A stretch of DNA of 64,000 nt from Vallitalea longa (GCF_027923465.1 NZ_BRLB01000006.1:1-64000), one strand, 5' to 3'. Numbered from the stretch's first letter, positions 35,107 to 44,331 are shown. Numbers and translations: made by a program. The notes: generated by a model not told the origin, from the sequence alone.

Positions 35107-36000
35107 ATGAAAATAAATAATAATGATTTTGATATTTACTATAATTATAACAACAGTTACATAAGAACAAACAAACAAAACAATAATACAAGTAATGAAA
35201 TGATTGATAACGTGACTCTTTTAATTAGTAAACAAGGTAAGTCTCTTTTAAAAGAAGCAAGAGAAAAAAACATTTATGCTAATCAGTTATATGAATCTAC
35301 TAATATAAATAATACTAATGTTAAGCTACTATCCGAAGAATATAGGACAGAGAATTATTTTAAAAGACCTTTGAGTGCCAAAGCAATAAATGGTAGTAAA
35401 AGTAAATTTGAAAATAATTCAGAAGACCAATGGAATATATTTAATAATTATTTAAAAGAGAATGGAGTAAAGGCAGAAAAAGTAGAAAAGATTGAGAAAT
35501 GCTTAAAAAAGATAACTAATGCATTGGACCAACTAAATAGTATGGATGGATATAGAGGATATTCAATAGAATCAGTTGCTTATACTCAAGCATCAGAAGT
35601 GGCATTAAAACGTTTAAATGATACACTTGTACCAGATGATTTAAAAGAAGGGTTTAGCAATCTTATTTCTGAATATAGCCACTTTAATACTGAGAGTAGG
35701 CGTTTAATTATGGAAGAAATGACTTTGGATTATAAAGTTAAAAGTTTTGGAACAGATAAGCAATATGAGTATAAAGATGAAATGATAAATAATAAACAAA
35801 ACTTTCATGATAATGAACAAGCATATTTCTTTACTCAATTTTCTAACTATTATAATGATGATATTAGTGAAAGTGAAGTAAGAGAAAATATTGAAAAACA
35901 TTTAAATGCTTATTATGCAACTAAATATCAAAGTGAAAACATTAAAACAGTAAATGTTGTAGGAAACATTATGTCTACATTAAACTATAGTAAAAAATAA
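35107..36000 (+). CDS. Hypothetical Asn-rich protein, 297 aa
   Basis: Unrecognised, hydrophilic, no signal peptide or membrane segment. The first 35 residues are Asn/Tyr-rich and probably disordered. The middle (110-200) is helical with KVEKIEKCLKKITNALDQL, and the end repeats short acidic helices. Asn and Lys richness partly reflects the A/T-rich codon pool. The RBS is TAGGAG. It lies between small-gene units and ends at a bidirectional terminator shared with the multicopper oxidase gene. No function can be suggested from sequence. Confidence 0.6.
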   Translation: MKINNNDFDIYYNYNNSYIRTNKQNNNTSNEMIDNVTLLISKQGKSLLKEAREKNIYANQLYESTNINNTNVKLLSEEYRTENYFKRPLSAKAINGSKSKFENNSEDQWNIFNNYLKENGVKAEKVEKIEKCLKKITNALDQLNSMDGYRGYSIESVAYTQASEVALKRLNDTLVPDDLKEGFSNLISEYSHFNTESRRLIMEEMTLDYKVKSFGTDKQYEYKDEMINNKQNFHDNEQAYFFTQFSNYYNDDISESEVRENIEKHLNAYYATKYQSENIKTVNVVGNIMSTLNYSKK

Positions 36001-36053
36001 AATATAATTAGATATTACATAATATGTTTTTTTAGAAAATTGGAAAGTTAAAA

Positions 36054-36089
36054 AGCTACTTTATGCAATTCAACACACATAAAGTAGCT
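36054..36089. terminator. Bidirectional terminator
   Basis: AGCTACTTTATG (36054-36065) pairs perfectly with CATAAAGTAGCT (36078-36089); the minus strand continues into five T, serving the multicopper oxidase gene. Confidence 0.8.
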
Positions 36090-36095
36090 CTTCAA

Positions 36096-37031
36096 TTATT
36101 TCACAAACGACCAAGGAACAGGATTAGCAGCTTTACCCTTAAAACCTATATAATTCACAGAAGTTGCCATTCCTCCAAAAGGAAGTTGCAAATTATTAGA
36201 CACATGCTGAGTTAGATGACAGTGTAGAGGCCACAAACCTGGATTATTGCAGTTGAATTCTATATCCCATGTTTCACCGGATGCTACTAAAATAGTATTC
36301 TTAATGATTTGATTTTCTTTTTGGATTGGATTACCATCTGCTGCTGTTACTGCAAATTGATGTCCATGAAAATGGATAGGATGATTGTTAAGGCTAATAT
36401 TTCCAAATCTAACTCTGCAATTGTCACCTTTTTTTACAAGAAGGGGGGAGGTGTAAGGGAAGCAACGTCCATTCATAAAAAAGAAATTAGAATTCATGGT
36501 AAATGGATTAATGTTATAAATACCTTTCTTAACAATAAATTTTCGTAGATGCTTTAGATTAACTTCGTCTAGCATTATAAAATAATCTTTTTGGATATTT
36601 TCTGTCGTGTTATTTTTAATTATAAAAGCGCCTTTTAATCCCATGGTGTCTTGCATAACAGTATTATAATGAGAATGATACATATGAGTACCAGGTGGAT
36701 TAGTAATCAAAAACTCATAATCAAAGAAACTACCGGGGTCTATTCGTGGAGATGGTTCTACAGCAGGGACACCATCCATATCATTGGGTATATTTAGTCC
36801 ATGCCAGTGTATGCTAGTTGGTTGAGGTAATTTGTTATAGACTCTAATCTTAACATTATCACCACTATTTACTATGATTGTCGGTCCTGGTGTAGAACCA
36901 TTATATCCCCATGCATTCATAAAAACACCAGGTAATATTTCTTGCTTAACAGGTTCAGCTACTAATTCAAAACATTTCACACCATATTTAATAGAATAAT
37001 CAAGAGTATGTAAATCAGGGGTTACGATCAT
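36096..37031 (-). CDS. Two-domain multicopper oxidase (laccase-like)
   Basis: A 311-residue multicopper oxidase with all four copper motifs: HWHG (75-78), HSHYN (from 117), HPIHFHGHQF and HCHLTQH near the C-terminus. The axial position five residues after the last His is Leu rather than Met, which usually raises the type-1 potential. Two cupredoxin domains imply a homotrimer, as in other two-domain laccases. There is no signal peptide or Tat motif, so the enzyme appears cytosolic, odd for an oxygen-using oxidase in an apparent anaerobe. RBS AGGAG. Monocistronic. The substrate is unknown (phenolics, metals, or simply oxygen removal). Confidence 0.9.
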   Translation of the reverse strand: MIVTPDLHTLDYSIKYGVKCFELVAEPVKQEILPGVFMNAWGYNGSTPGPTIIVNSGDNVKIRVYNKLPQPTSIHWHGLNIPNDMDGVPAVEPSPRIDPGSFFDYEFLITNPPGTHMYHSHYNTVMQDTMGLKGAFIIKNNTTENIQKDYFIMLDEVNLKHLRKFIVKKGIYNINPFTMNSNFFFMNGRCFPYTSPLLVKKGDNCRVRFGNISLNNHPIHFHGHQFAVTAADGNPIQKENQIIKNTILVASGETWDIEFNCNNPGLWPLHCHLTQHVSNNLQLPFGGMATSVNYIGFKGKAANPVPWSFVK

Positions 37032-37268
37032 ATTATTTCTCCTGTAGAATAGTTAATATATTTATATTATATTATTTAAAAAATATGTATATAGAAAATA
37101 TAATGTTTTTATTTATATATGACTTTTAATATACGTTTTAATTATAAAATGATTAATATAGCTTAACATTACTAATTAAAATCTAATTGTTTTCACATTT
37201 ACAAAAAAACTGACATATTTTATACTGATATAGTAGATTGTTAATATACTTGGAAGGGGGATGACATA

Positions 37269-37634
37269 TTGAAATTTCTGGGTAATTTTATATGGATAAT
37301 TTTCGGTGGACTTATTAGTTCAATTTGTTGGTTTTTGGCAGGAATACTACTATGTATCACTATAGTATTTATTCCATTTGGAAGGCAGTGTTTTAAAATA
37401 TCCAATCTGGTTCTATGGCCATTTGGCTCAGAAGTTGATTTGGGTAATTTCGGTGCTTTTGGTCTTGTTGGTAACATAATATGGTTAGTATTATTTGGTT
37501 GGGAATTGTGTCTTGGACATTTTACCATCGGATTGATTTATTGTATAACAATTGTTGGTATACCTTTTGGTCTTCAGCATTTTAAATTCGCTAGATTAGC
37601 TCTTATTCCATTTGGAGCAAAAATAATTAGATAA
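37269..37634 (+). CDS. YccF domain membrane protein
   Basis: A 121-residue integral membrane protein with two repeats of the YccF domain: GNFIWIIFGGLISSICWFLAG...IPFGRQCFKISNLVLWPFG and GNIIWLVLFGWELCLGH...GIPFGLQHFKFARLALIPFG (each gapped). The start is a TTG at 37269, well spaced from AAGGGGG; the ATG at 37261 stops after three codons. It is a single gene. The family is widespread and its function unestablished. Confidence 0.85.
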   Translation: MKFLGNFIWIIFGGLISSICWFLAGILLCITIVFIPFGRQCFKISNLVLWPFGSEVDLGNFGAFGLVGNIIWLVLFGWELCLGHFTIGLIYCITIVGIPFGLQHFKFARLALIPFGAKIIR

Positions 37635-37645
37635 ATTACTTTGTG

Positions 37646-37693
37646 AAATGGCAGTTGTCTATTATACTGATATATGACATATGCCATTTGTTT
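37646..37693 (+). terminator. Terminator after the YccF gene
   Basis: AAATGGCA (37646-37653) with TGCCATTT (37682-37689), then GTTTTATT. The spacer from here to 38000 is A/T-rich with no further feature I can support. Confidence 0.65.
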
Positions 37694-37999
37694 TATTCAT
37701 TTACCAGTTTTGAAGTATAAAATGTATAAAAGTTTAACTCTCTATCCTTCATTTTTTTGAATTAATAGTATACTATTGGTTTTAATAAATCAAAAACACT
37801 GAATTAATAAATTTTACCTAAAAAGATTAAGTTCTATATAGATAATAATTTTCCTATGTGGTAGAATGATATTGAAGTTATTAAGTCTACAGCATTTGAC
37901 ATGATTTATTCAACAAACTAAGTCGGAAATTGGTCTAATATTATGAAAATACAATGAATTAACTATGAATATAATTGCTTTTGTAGGATACGGATTATA

Positions 38000-38307
38000 A
38001 TGAATTCCATAAGAATAAAGATAGGATTCTTAATTATAGTTATAATAGGTTTAGTTATGGCATGTGACAAATGTAATAGATAAATCACCAATAAAGCAGT
38101 ATAACTGGAGAGTTCAAGATGAAAATTATAATTTTGCAATTGGTAGAAATGATGATAACTATATTTACGATGAGATGTTTGAAAATGGAATAGAGAATAA
38201 AATTCTTAGAGATGATTTGGTTGAATTAAAAGAAGTAATATCAACAAGATGATGATGAATATAATGACGATGAACTTATATATACCATAGATGACTTATT
38301 GCAATAA
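38000..38307 (+). pseudogene. Frameshifted small lipoprotein gene
   Basis: Three consecutive short frames read as one protein. The ATG at 38000 opens a lipoprotein signal (IKIGFLIIVIIGLVMAC, lipid Cys22) that stops at 38081. A second frame from 38064 continues DKSPIKQYNWRVQDENYNF to a stop at 38252. A third gives the acidic tail QQDDDEYNDDELIYTIDDLL to 38307. Two single-base indels would restore about 100 codons. It is either a decayed gene or a place of assembly error. yitT follows 12 nt later with its own RBS. The protein family is unrecognised. Confidence 0.6.
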
Positions 38308-38319
38308 AGGAGCACATAA

Positions 38320-39150
38320 ATGCTAAAGAAGATTAAACATTACTTGATTATTATTGTGGGGCAACTGATTTCAGCAACAGCTTTTAGTCAGATTCTATTA
38401 CCTAATGACTTAATAGGAGGGGGATTTGGTGGTATTGCAACTGTAGTGAATAAATTGACAGGTGCAAATATACAATTGGTTTTAGTAGCTCTGTGCTTAC
38501 CGGTTATCATATGGTCTTATTTCAAATATAATAAGAAATTAGTTTTTTATGCTGGTTTTTGCTTTGCAATATTTACTATTTTTATTGGAGTCGTAGGAAA
38601 TTTTATCCCAGAGTTTAGTACAGATCCGATTATCGCAGCAATAGTGGCGGGAGTGTTTTTTGGAGTTTCAGCAGGATTAATAATTAAGGAGGGTGCAGCT
38701 AATGGACCGGAAGCTATTGTTGGCATGTACCTAAAAGAAAAAAAGGGAATAACGATAGGTACTTATTTCACCATACTTAATTTCTGTATAATATCTTCAT
38801 CACTTATCTATGGTGATATAACATGTATTGTATATTCGTTAATATGTATCTATATTGCTGGTAAAGTGACAGACTATATCATATTGGGAACAAGGAGGGA
38901 ATATTGCGTTAACATAATTTCTGATAATTTCTTGGAAATTACAGAATATATACATAAAGACTTAAAACGAGGAGTTACTTTTATCCCATGCGTCGGAACT
39001 TATAAAATAAGAAAAAAAATGATGATAAAAACGGTTGTAACTAATCCAGAGTTAGTTGCTTTAAGGAATTATATTGCATCATTGAATGATAGTAGTTTTG
39101 TATATGTAACTGAAAGTATTGAAGTTATTGGTGGAGGTTTTAGCGATTAA
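38320..39150 (+). CDS. YitT family membrane protein (DUF161 + DUF2179)
   Basis: A 276-residue protein with five to six N-terminal membrane segments (DUF161, about 1-180: ISATAFSQILLPNDLIGGGF, ANGPEAIVGMYL) and a C-terminal cytosolic DUF2179 domain (190-276: REYCVNIIS...RGVTFIPCVGTY...ELVALRNYIASLN). RBS AAAGGAG 7 nt from the ATG. Several paralogues per genome are usual in Firmicutes; their function is unknown, although the soluble domain resembles a nucleotide or metabolite sensor. Confidence 0.9.
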   Translation: MLKKIKHYLIIIVGQLISATAFSQILLPNDLIGGGFGGIATVVNKLTGANIQLVLVALCLPVIIWSYFKYNKKLVFYAGFCFAIFTIFIGVVGNFIPEFSTDPIIAAIVAGVFFGVSAGLIIKEGAANGPEAIVGMYLKEKKGITIGTYFTILNFCIISSSLIYGDITCIVYSLICIYIAGKVTDYIILGTRREYCVNIISDNFLEITEYIHKDLKRGVTFIPCVGTYKIRKKMMIKTVVTNPELVALRNYIASLNDSSFVYVTESIEVIGGGFSD

Positions 39151-39198
39151 AAATATGCCATATGTGAAATGATAATTGAGAAAGGAAGGGTAGTAATA

Positions 39199-40968
39199 AT
39201 GAGAAAAATCTTTAGTGTATTGCTTATCAGTATAATAATTTTAACTGGAAGTAGTAGAAATGTCTATTGCTTTCAGATTAATAATTCTAAAGATGACATG
39301 AAGAATCAACAGACAAATGATAATTTTGCAGATAATAAAGCAACTATGGCACATATGGAAATCACTAAGTCACGGGTTGATTTAGATAAAGATGGGGTAG
39401 AAGAAATAATAAAAGTTGTATTAAATGAGGGAAAAGATATCGGAGATAATAAGTATAGCGGTAAACTTTCTATACAAATTATAAATGATGATAGAGTTAT
39501 AGATGAAATATCTTTAGGAGCTTCAATAAATGATAATCTAATAATATCTAAAGATTTTAAAATATTAACTAAAGATTATACTAATGATGACATTCTGGAT
39601 TTTAATATTGGGTATCAAGTCGATGATGATGAATATTATAATTATGAATTTTTTACTTACAAGAACAAAAAAATAGTAAGATTGATGTTTAATGAAGAAC
39701 CATATATAAGTAGTTATTTTAATAATTGTTCTAATGATTTTCCAATGAAAAATGATTGTTTTAGTTCCTTCAATAGAGGTAGAGATTTTTATGTGTATAA
39801 TAAATATAAATGGGACAGAGACAGATTTATCTTGGTAAATACAACTACAAAATCAATTGATTATAAAAAAGTGGATTCTTCTTCTATAGAGAATAAAATA
39901 AAACAAATTTCAAATAAAATTGAAAATGATATAACTGAAAAAAATATATTGAAATTAGCTTATAAGCAATATAGCTGGCTTCTAGATAATTATAAATATG
40001 TAGATGCCTATTTGTTTATGAATGAATATGTTAGTTATGAAGAAGATGATTTAATTACGATAATATACAATAGAATAAACCAATTGATTTTGATGAATCA
40101 GTGGTTTGGTGGTATTGGTATTAATAATGTAATGTCATTGTCAAAGCAAGAATTTATGAAGTATATAGATAATTATAATAGTGAAAATGAAAAAAAATAT
40201 AACTATAAAGAATATAAATTAGAAATTGATAATAAAAAATATTCATTACTTGTTGGTAATTGTAAGTATAATATATATATATTGTTATACGACGATAAAG
40301 GTACTTATCTTGACGGTTACTCTTGGCTTAATAGATCGGATAGTGAAATAAATATAAATTATATGAGTAAACAACAATGTTTTTCTGTTAAACCTATATG
40401 CAAAGGTTATGGTACTGGAATATCACAATTCGGAGAAGACTGGTATGAAATTTATAATAATAAGCTAATTAGAAGTTATGAATTTCTTACATATGGATAT
40501 TGTTCACCGCCACAATCCATGGGATATACACAAGAGTATGAACTTATAAAAGAAAATTATAATAATATAACAGGTAATTATTCATTAAAATATTTATTGA
40601 GTATCGGTTGTAGTCTGGATGAAGAGATAGTTGGTATAGAAAAGACTATAAATTATCAATGCGATACTATTAATAGATGTTTTAATAAGATTAGTTCCAA
40701 TAATACACAATATGAAGAGCTGTTTTCTGATGATATAGGAGAAAAAATATTGGAACAAAAAAATGATTTGATAGAAAAAATCATTAATGTCGAGTATGAA
40801 GATAAAGAATGTAATATGGAGACTATTACCGTTTTCCTAAGTTATCTTGAAAAATCACAAACTAGAGATAGATTATTGCAAAAAGCCAAGAAATGGTATA
40901 TAGATCATGAAGATGCCCAAAAGGAATATTTCTTACAAATAATAGATGATGCTTTAGTAAGAGGATGA
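39199..40968 (+). CDS. Secreted hypothetical protein, 589 aa
   Basis: The ATG at 39199 is chosen for the AAGGAAGG RBS and because it opens a signal peptide, MRKIFSVLLISIIILTGSSR, probably cleaved near Cys24 or just after. Residues 65-150 carry one VCBS/FG-GAP-like repeat (DLDKDGVEEIIKVVL, then NDDILDFNIGYQVDDDEYYN), a pattern common in exported bacterial proteins. The remaining 400 residues are Tyr/Asn-rich, with a helical region (250-330) and CSPPQSMGYTQEYELI. I do not recognise the family. It follows yitT by 48 nt and may be co-transcribed. A surface or sporulation-related role is possible but unsupported. Confidence 0.7.
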   Translation: MRKIFSVLLISIIILTGSSRNVYCFQINNSKDDMKNQQTNDNFADNKATMAHMEITKSRVDLDKDGVEEIIKVVLNEGKDIGDNKYSGKLSIQIINDDRVIDEISLGASINDNLIISKDFKILTKDYTNDDILDFNIGYQVDDDEYYNYEFFTYKNKKIVRLMFNEEPYISSYFNNCSNDFPMKNDCFSSFNRGRDFYVYNKYKWDRDRFILVNTTTKSIDYKKVDSSSIENKIKQISNKIENDITEKNILKLAYKQYSWLLDNYKYVDAYLFMNEYVSYEEDDLITIIYNRINQLILMNQWFGGIGINNVMSLSKQEFMKYIDNYNSENEKKYNYKEYKLEIDNKKYSLLVGNCKYNIYILLYDDKGTYLDGYSWLNRSDSEININYMSKQQCFSVKPICKGYGTGISQFGEDWYEIYNNKLIRSYEFLTYGYCSPPQSMGYTQEYELIKENYNNITGNYSLKYLLSIGCSLDEEIVGIEKTINYQCDTINRCFNKISSNNTQYEELFSDDIGEKILEQKNDLIEKIINVEYEDKECNMETITVFLSYLEKSQTRDRLLQKAKKWYIDHEDAQKEYFLQIIDDALVRG

Positions 40969-41047
40969 ATTATTTAATATATTGAAATAAATGTAAAAAA
41001 TGTTATTCATGATAAATCAATATAAAGATATTATATTAAAATACTAA

Positions 41048-41103
41048 TATGATTGATGAGAATATATGGCTGTAGATTGAATTAATTCAATCTACAGTTT
41101 TTT
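41048..41103 (+). terminator. Terminator, copy 1 of a duplicated 56-nt segment
   Basis: CTGTAGATTGAA (41070-41081) pairs with TTCAATCTACAG (41086-41097), followed by six T. The 56-nt segment containing it matches 41468-41523 at 51 of 56 positions, exactly 420 nt downstream. Confidence 0.8.
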
Positions 41104-41181
41104 AAATATAAGCTGAAGATGGTGAGTTTAGACTGCAAGTAGTCAGTTATTGTATAAATTAAAAAATTAAAGTATAATAAC

Positions 41182-41210
41182 TTGACAAATGTAACATACA
41201 TTGCTAATAT
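41182..41210 (+). promoter_or_regulatory. Promoter of the ABC-F leader transcript
   Basis: TTGACA (41182-41187), 17-nt spacer, TAATAT (41205-41210), about 500 nt upstream of the ABC-F start codon. Confidence 0.75.
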
Positions 41211-41249
41211 TAGGTTAGTAAATAATCAATGAATGAAAAGGAGAAAAAG

Positions 41250-41276
41250 ATGAATATTATGTTTTTAGCTAGATAA
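41250..41276 (+). CDS. Leader peptide of 8 codons (MNIMFLAR)
   Basis: ATG to TAA encodes MNIMFLAR, with RBS AAAGGAG 6 nt upstream and a promoter 40 nt upstream. It precedes a strong terminator (41488-41523) and then the ABC-F gene. Short translated leaders that sense stalled ribosomes control several antibiotic-resistance ABC-F and erm genes; by that analogy this is a regulatory upstream ORF. No obvious antiterminator was found by eye. Confidence 0.6.
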   Translation: MNIMFLAR

Positions 41277-41467
41277 GAAATAATTTAATAAGTGTATGAG
41301 TATTGTTTAGACTTAACAAGTAACATTGTTATATCAGAGAAAGACAGTATCTTTATGCATTTTTATAGCTAAGAACTAGTTTGAAATATTATAATAGATA
41401 AACTATTATTTGTCTGCTTTACATTCAAATTTAAATATCAGTAATATGTTAGATACGAGATAACTGG

Positions 41468-41523
41468 TATGATTAATGAGGATATATAGCTGTAGATTGA
41501 ACTAATTCAATCTACAGCTTTTT
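41468..41523 (+). terminator. Putative attenuator, copy 2 of the duplicated segment
   Basis: A 14-bp perfect stem, AGCTGTAGATTGAA (41488-41501) with TTCAATCTACAGCT (41506-41519), a CTAA loop and five T. It stands between the leader ORF and the ABC-F gene, so it would stop most transcripts unless relieved. Confidence 0.75.
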
Positions 41524-41708
41524 GTTTTATATGATTTTATTGGATTTTACTTATAATCTTTTATAAGTATTATATTTGAAGCAGTAAAATAATAATTCAA
41601 TATATTTTTTTAATTATTGTAGTGAAATATTTACTAGGAAGTTAGATTATAAAGTTATGTATAAAGACATTGCTTCTTTGATAGATAAATATGGACGGAG
41701 GAGATTAT

Positions 41709-43460
41709 ATGTCTTTATTATTAAGAGGTATAAATATAAAAAAAGAATTTAAAGATAGAGTGATATTAGAAGATGTCAATTTTCACGTAGAGGATTTAGA
41801 TAGAATAGCTATAGTAGGCAATAATGGAGCTGGTAAAACAACTCTTGCCAATATTATAACTGGTGAGCTGAAACAAGATGAAGGACAATTGATTTGGCAT
41901 AAAAAAAATGTGAAAATAGGTTATTTACATCAGTCAACATATTACTCACAAAATGAGTTCAATAATATGCTAATAAGCAAAGATAAAATAAATATAAGTA
42001 ATTTTATATATGCATCAAAAAAACTTGGAACAGATAAAATACAAGAATTCAACAACATAAGACTAAATAACCTTAGTGGAGGAGAGAAGACAAAATTTGC
42101 ACTTGCAAAAATATGGTCGGAAAAACCAGGTCTACTCATACTAGATGAACCAACTAATCATATGGATTATGAAGGTGTGAATTGGTTGATAACCAATCTT
42201 TCAAGATTTCAAGGAACCGTTATAATTATATCTCATGATAGATATTTCATGGATGAAATTTGTAATAGAGTCATTGAGATTGATAATGGAAGAGCATATT
42301 CATATAAAGGAAATTATTCTGATTATTATAATGAAAAGAGGAAAAGGTATGAAACAAGGTTACATCAATATGAAGTTCAAGAAAAGACAAAAGAAAATAT
42401 TAATAGAGAAATAAATAGATTAAAGTATTGGGCTGAAAAAGGACATAGAGACTCAACAAAAACAAATGGGCAAAAAGAGAAATTTGGACTAAAAGAAAAA
42501 CGTAGAGCTAAAGTCAAGAAAAGAGATAAACAAGTAAAATCAAAGATTAAGATGCTAGAGAAAATTAAATTCGAGGGAATAGAAAAGCCGAAAGAAGAAC
42601 AGAAAATAACATTCCAATTTATTAACAACTCCAAAAGTAGTAAAGTACTTGAAGCAAAAGATATTGTTAAATCATTTGACGGTGAATTTTTATTTGAAGA
42701 AAGTTCATTTTACATTAAATCAGGTGAAAAAATTGGAGTATATGGCAAAAATGGTTGTGGTAAAACTACACTTATAAAAGCTATTCTTAATGAATTAAAA
42801 CTAGAACAAGGGAAAATATACGTTAGTCCATCAACAAAGATAGCTTATCTAAGCCAAGATGTAGGCGAAATGAATATAGATAAAACGGTATTACAATTTT
42901 TTGATATAGATGATTTTACAAAAAGGGGTATACTTCAAACATTGTTGGCTAACATGGGTTTCACCAACAAAATGATAAATACAAAAATTAAACATTTAAG
43001 TGTTGGAGAAAAGACTAGAGTTAAGATAGCACATATGATAATGATGGAAAATAATGTTCTTATACTTGATGAACCTACCAACCATCTAGATCTTCATAGT
43101 CGTGAAATGCTAGAGAAGACTTTAGCAAATTATTTAGGAACGATAATTATTGTTTCTCATGATAGGTATTTATTAGAAAAATTATGTAATAAAGTATTAG
43201 TTTTTGAAGATGGTAAAATAAATAGAAAAGAAGAATCTTTTACAGATTATATGACAAAAAAAGAAAAGAAAACGAATAGTATTAATATGCCAGAGGATAA
43301 AAATTATAAGGAAAAATTAATTATTATTAATAATCGCATAGCAAAAGTATTAGGGGAATTAAGTATATCAAGTGAACAAGAAGAACGATATATGTCGCTT
43401 GACCGAGAATTCCAAGATTTGATAAAACAAAAAAATGATTTAGCTATATTAAACAACTAA
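41709..43460 (+). CDS. ABC-F family ATPase, ribosomal protection type
   Basis: A 583-residue soluble protein with two ABC domains and no membrane segments. Domain 1: Walker A VGNNGAGKTT (36-45), LSGGEKTKFALAK, LLILDEPTNHMD. Domain 2: YGKNGCGKTT, LSVGEKTRVKIAH, VLILDEPTNHLD. The interdomain linker is long and Lys/Arg-rich (RDSTKTNGQKEKFGLKEKR), and the C-terminus has a coiled-coil tail, as in Lsa/Vga/Msr-type factors that dislodge drugs from the ribosome. ATG 41709 follows GGAGGAG. The leader with uORF and terminator supports a drug-inducible role over a housekeeping Uup/EttA role, but resistance itself is inference. Confidence 0.88.
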   Translation: MSLLLRGINIKKEFKDRVILEDVNFHVEDLDRIAIVGNNGAGKTTLANIITGELKQDEGQLIWHKKNVKIGYLHQSTYYSQNEFNNMLISKDKINISNFIYASKKLGTDKIQEFNNIRLNNLSGGEKTKFALAKIWSEKPGLLILDEPTNHMDYEGVNWLITNLSRFQGTVIIISHDRYFMDEICNRVIEIDNGRAYSYKGNYSDYYNEKRKRYETRLHQYEVQEKTKENINREINRLKYWAEKGHRDSTKTNGQKEKFGLKEKRRAKVKKRDKQVKSKIKMLEKIKFEGIEKPKEEQKITFQFINNSKSSKVLEAKDIVKSFDGEFLFEESSFYIKSGEKIGVYGKNGCGKTTLIKAILNELKLEQGKIYVSPSTKIAYLSQDVGEMNIDKTVLQFFDIDDFTKRGILQTLLANMGFTNKMINTKIKHLSVGEKTRVKIAHMIMMENNVLILDEPTNHLDLHSREMLEKTLANYLGTIIIVSHDRYLLEKLCNKVLVFEDGKINRKEESFTDYMTKKEKKTNSINMPEDKNYKEKLIIINNRIAKVLGELSISSEQEERYMSLDREFQDLIKQKNDLAILNN

Positions 43461-43493
43461 TCTAATAAATATTCATAAATTGCCGGGAAAATC

Positions 43494-43524
43494 TTGACAA
43501 ATATTATTCATCTATTATTATATA
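43494..43524 (+). promoter_or_regulatory. Probable promoter of azlCD
   Basis: TTGACA at 43494-43499 followed by a TATTATATATA stretch; the exact -10 is ambiguous (spacer 17-19 nt). Confidence 0.5.
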
Positions 43525-43572
43525 TATTGTTACAATAAATACAATTAAACGACATTGTTATATAACTGGTAG

Positions 43573-44331
43573 GTGAGAAAACTGAAAGAATACGTAGCGA
43601 CAAGAGATTACAATGAATCACAACATAAATATATAACCAATAATGAGTTTTATGATGGATTGAAGAAAGGAATGCCCATAGCATTAGGCTATGTACCTGT
43701 TTCTTTTACTTTTGGGTTAATGGCTGTAACAGGTGGATTACCTATATGGTTGACTATTTTCATTTCATTATCGAACCTTACTTCAGCTGGACAATTTGCT
43801 GGAACTGGACTAATTATAGCAGGAGCATCTTATCTGGAAATTGGAGTAACTACATTTGTTATTAATATTCGTTATATGCTTATGTCATTAGCTTTATCAC
43901 AAAAAATTAAAAAACCTATGAGTATTTTTAAGAGGTGCTTGATATCTTTTGGAATTACAGATGAAACATTTACTTTAGCGGCAATGGAAAAAGGGAATAT
44001 ATCTTTCCTTTATATGTTAGGTCTTATAACGGGACCATTTCTTGGATGGGGACTAGGAACTGCACTTGGAGCAATGTCATGTTCTGTTCTGTCCGAAAGT
44101 GTACAGAACTCTATGGGTATCGCATTATATGCCATGTTTATAGCTCTCATAGTTCCTGAATCCAAGAAATCAAAACCTGCTCTGATGGTTGTTGCTATAG
44201 CTGTAACTGTCAACTGCATTTTGACATGGATTCCAATTTTCGTCAACATATCTTCTGGATGGAGAATCATTATAGCAACAATAATAGCGTCATCCATTGG
44301 TGCACTTTTGTTTCCAAAGGAGGAGGATTAG
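43573..44331 (+). CDS. azlC: AzlC family branched-chain amino acid exporter subunit
   Basis: A membrane protein of 252 residues from a GTG start (43573), with about five hydrophobic segments. Family blocks: FYDGLKKGMPIALGYVPVSF, SLSNLTSAGQFAGTGLI, INIRYMLMSLALSQK and CLISFGITDETFTLA. AzlC and AzlD together export branched-chain amino acids or analogues such as azaleucine. The RBS is poor (GGTAG), so the start is less certain. azlD begins immediately after its stop codon. Confidence 0.88.
   Translation: MRKLKEYVATRDYNESQHKYITNNEFYDGLKKGMPIALGYVPVSFTFGLMAVTGGLPIWLTIFISLSNLTSAGQFAGTGLIIAGASYLEIGVTTFVINIRYMLMSLALSQKIKKPMSIFKRCLISFGITDETFTLAAMEKGNISFLYMLGLITGPFLGWGLGTALGAMSCSVLSESVQNSMGIALYAMFIALIVPESKKSKPALMVVAIAVTVNCILTWIPIFVNISSGWRIIIATIIASSIGALLFPKEED

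Noticed and set aside
35704-35901. Minus-strand hydrophobic ORF inside the 297-aa gene
   Set aside because: Low-complexity Ile/Phe string arising from A/T-rich codons of the plus-strand gene.
41048-41523. Direct repeats as ends of a mobile element
   Set aside because: The repeats are terminators with T runs, the enclosed 364 nt has no transposase or inverted ends, and no target duplication is visible.
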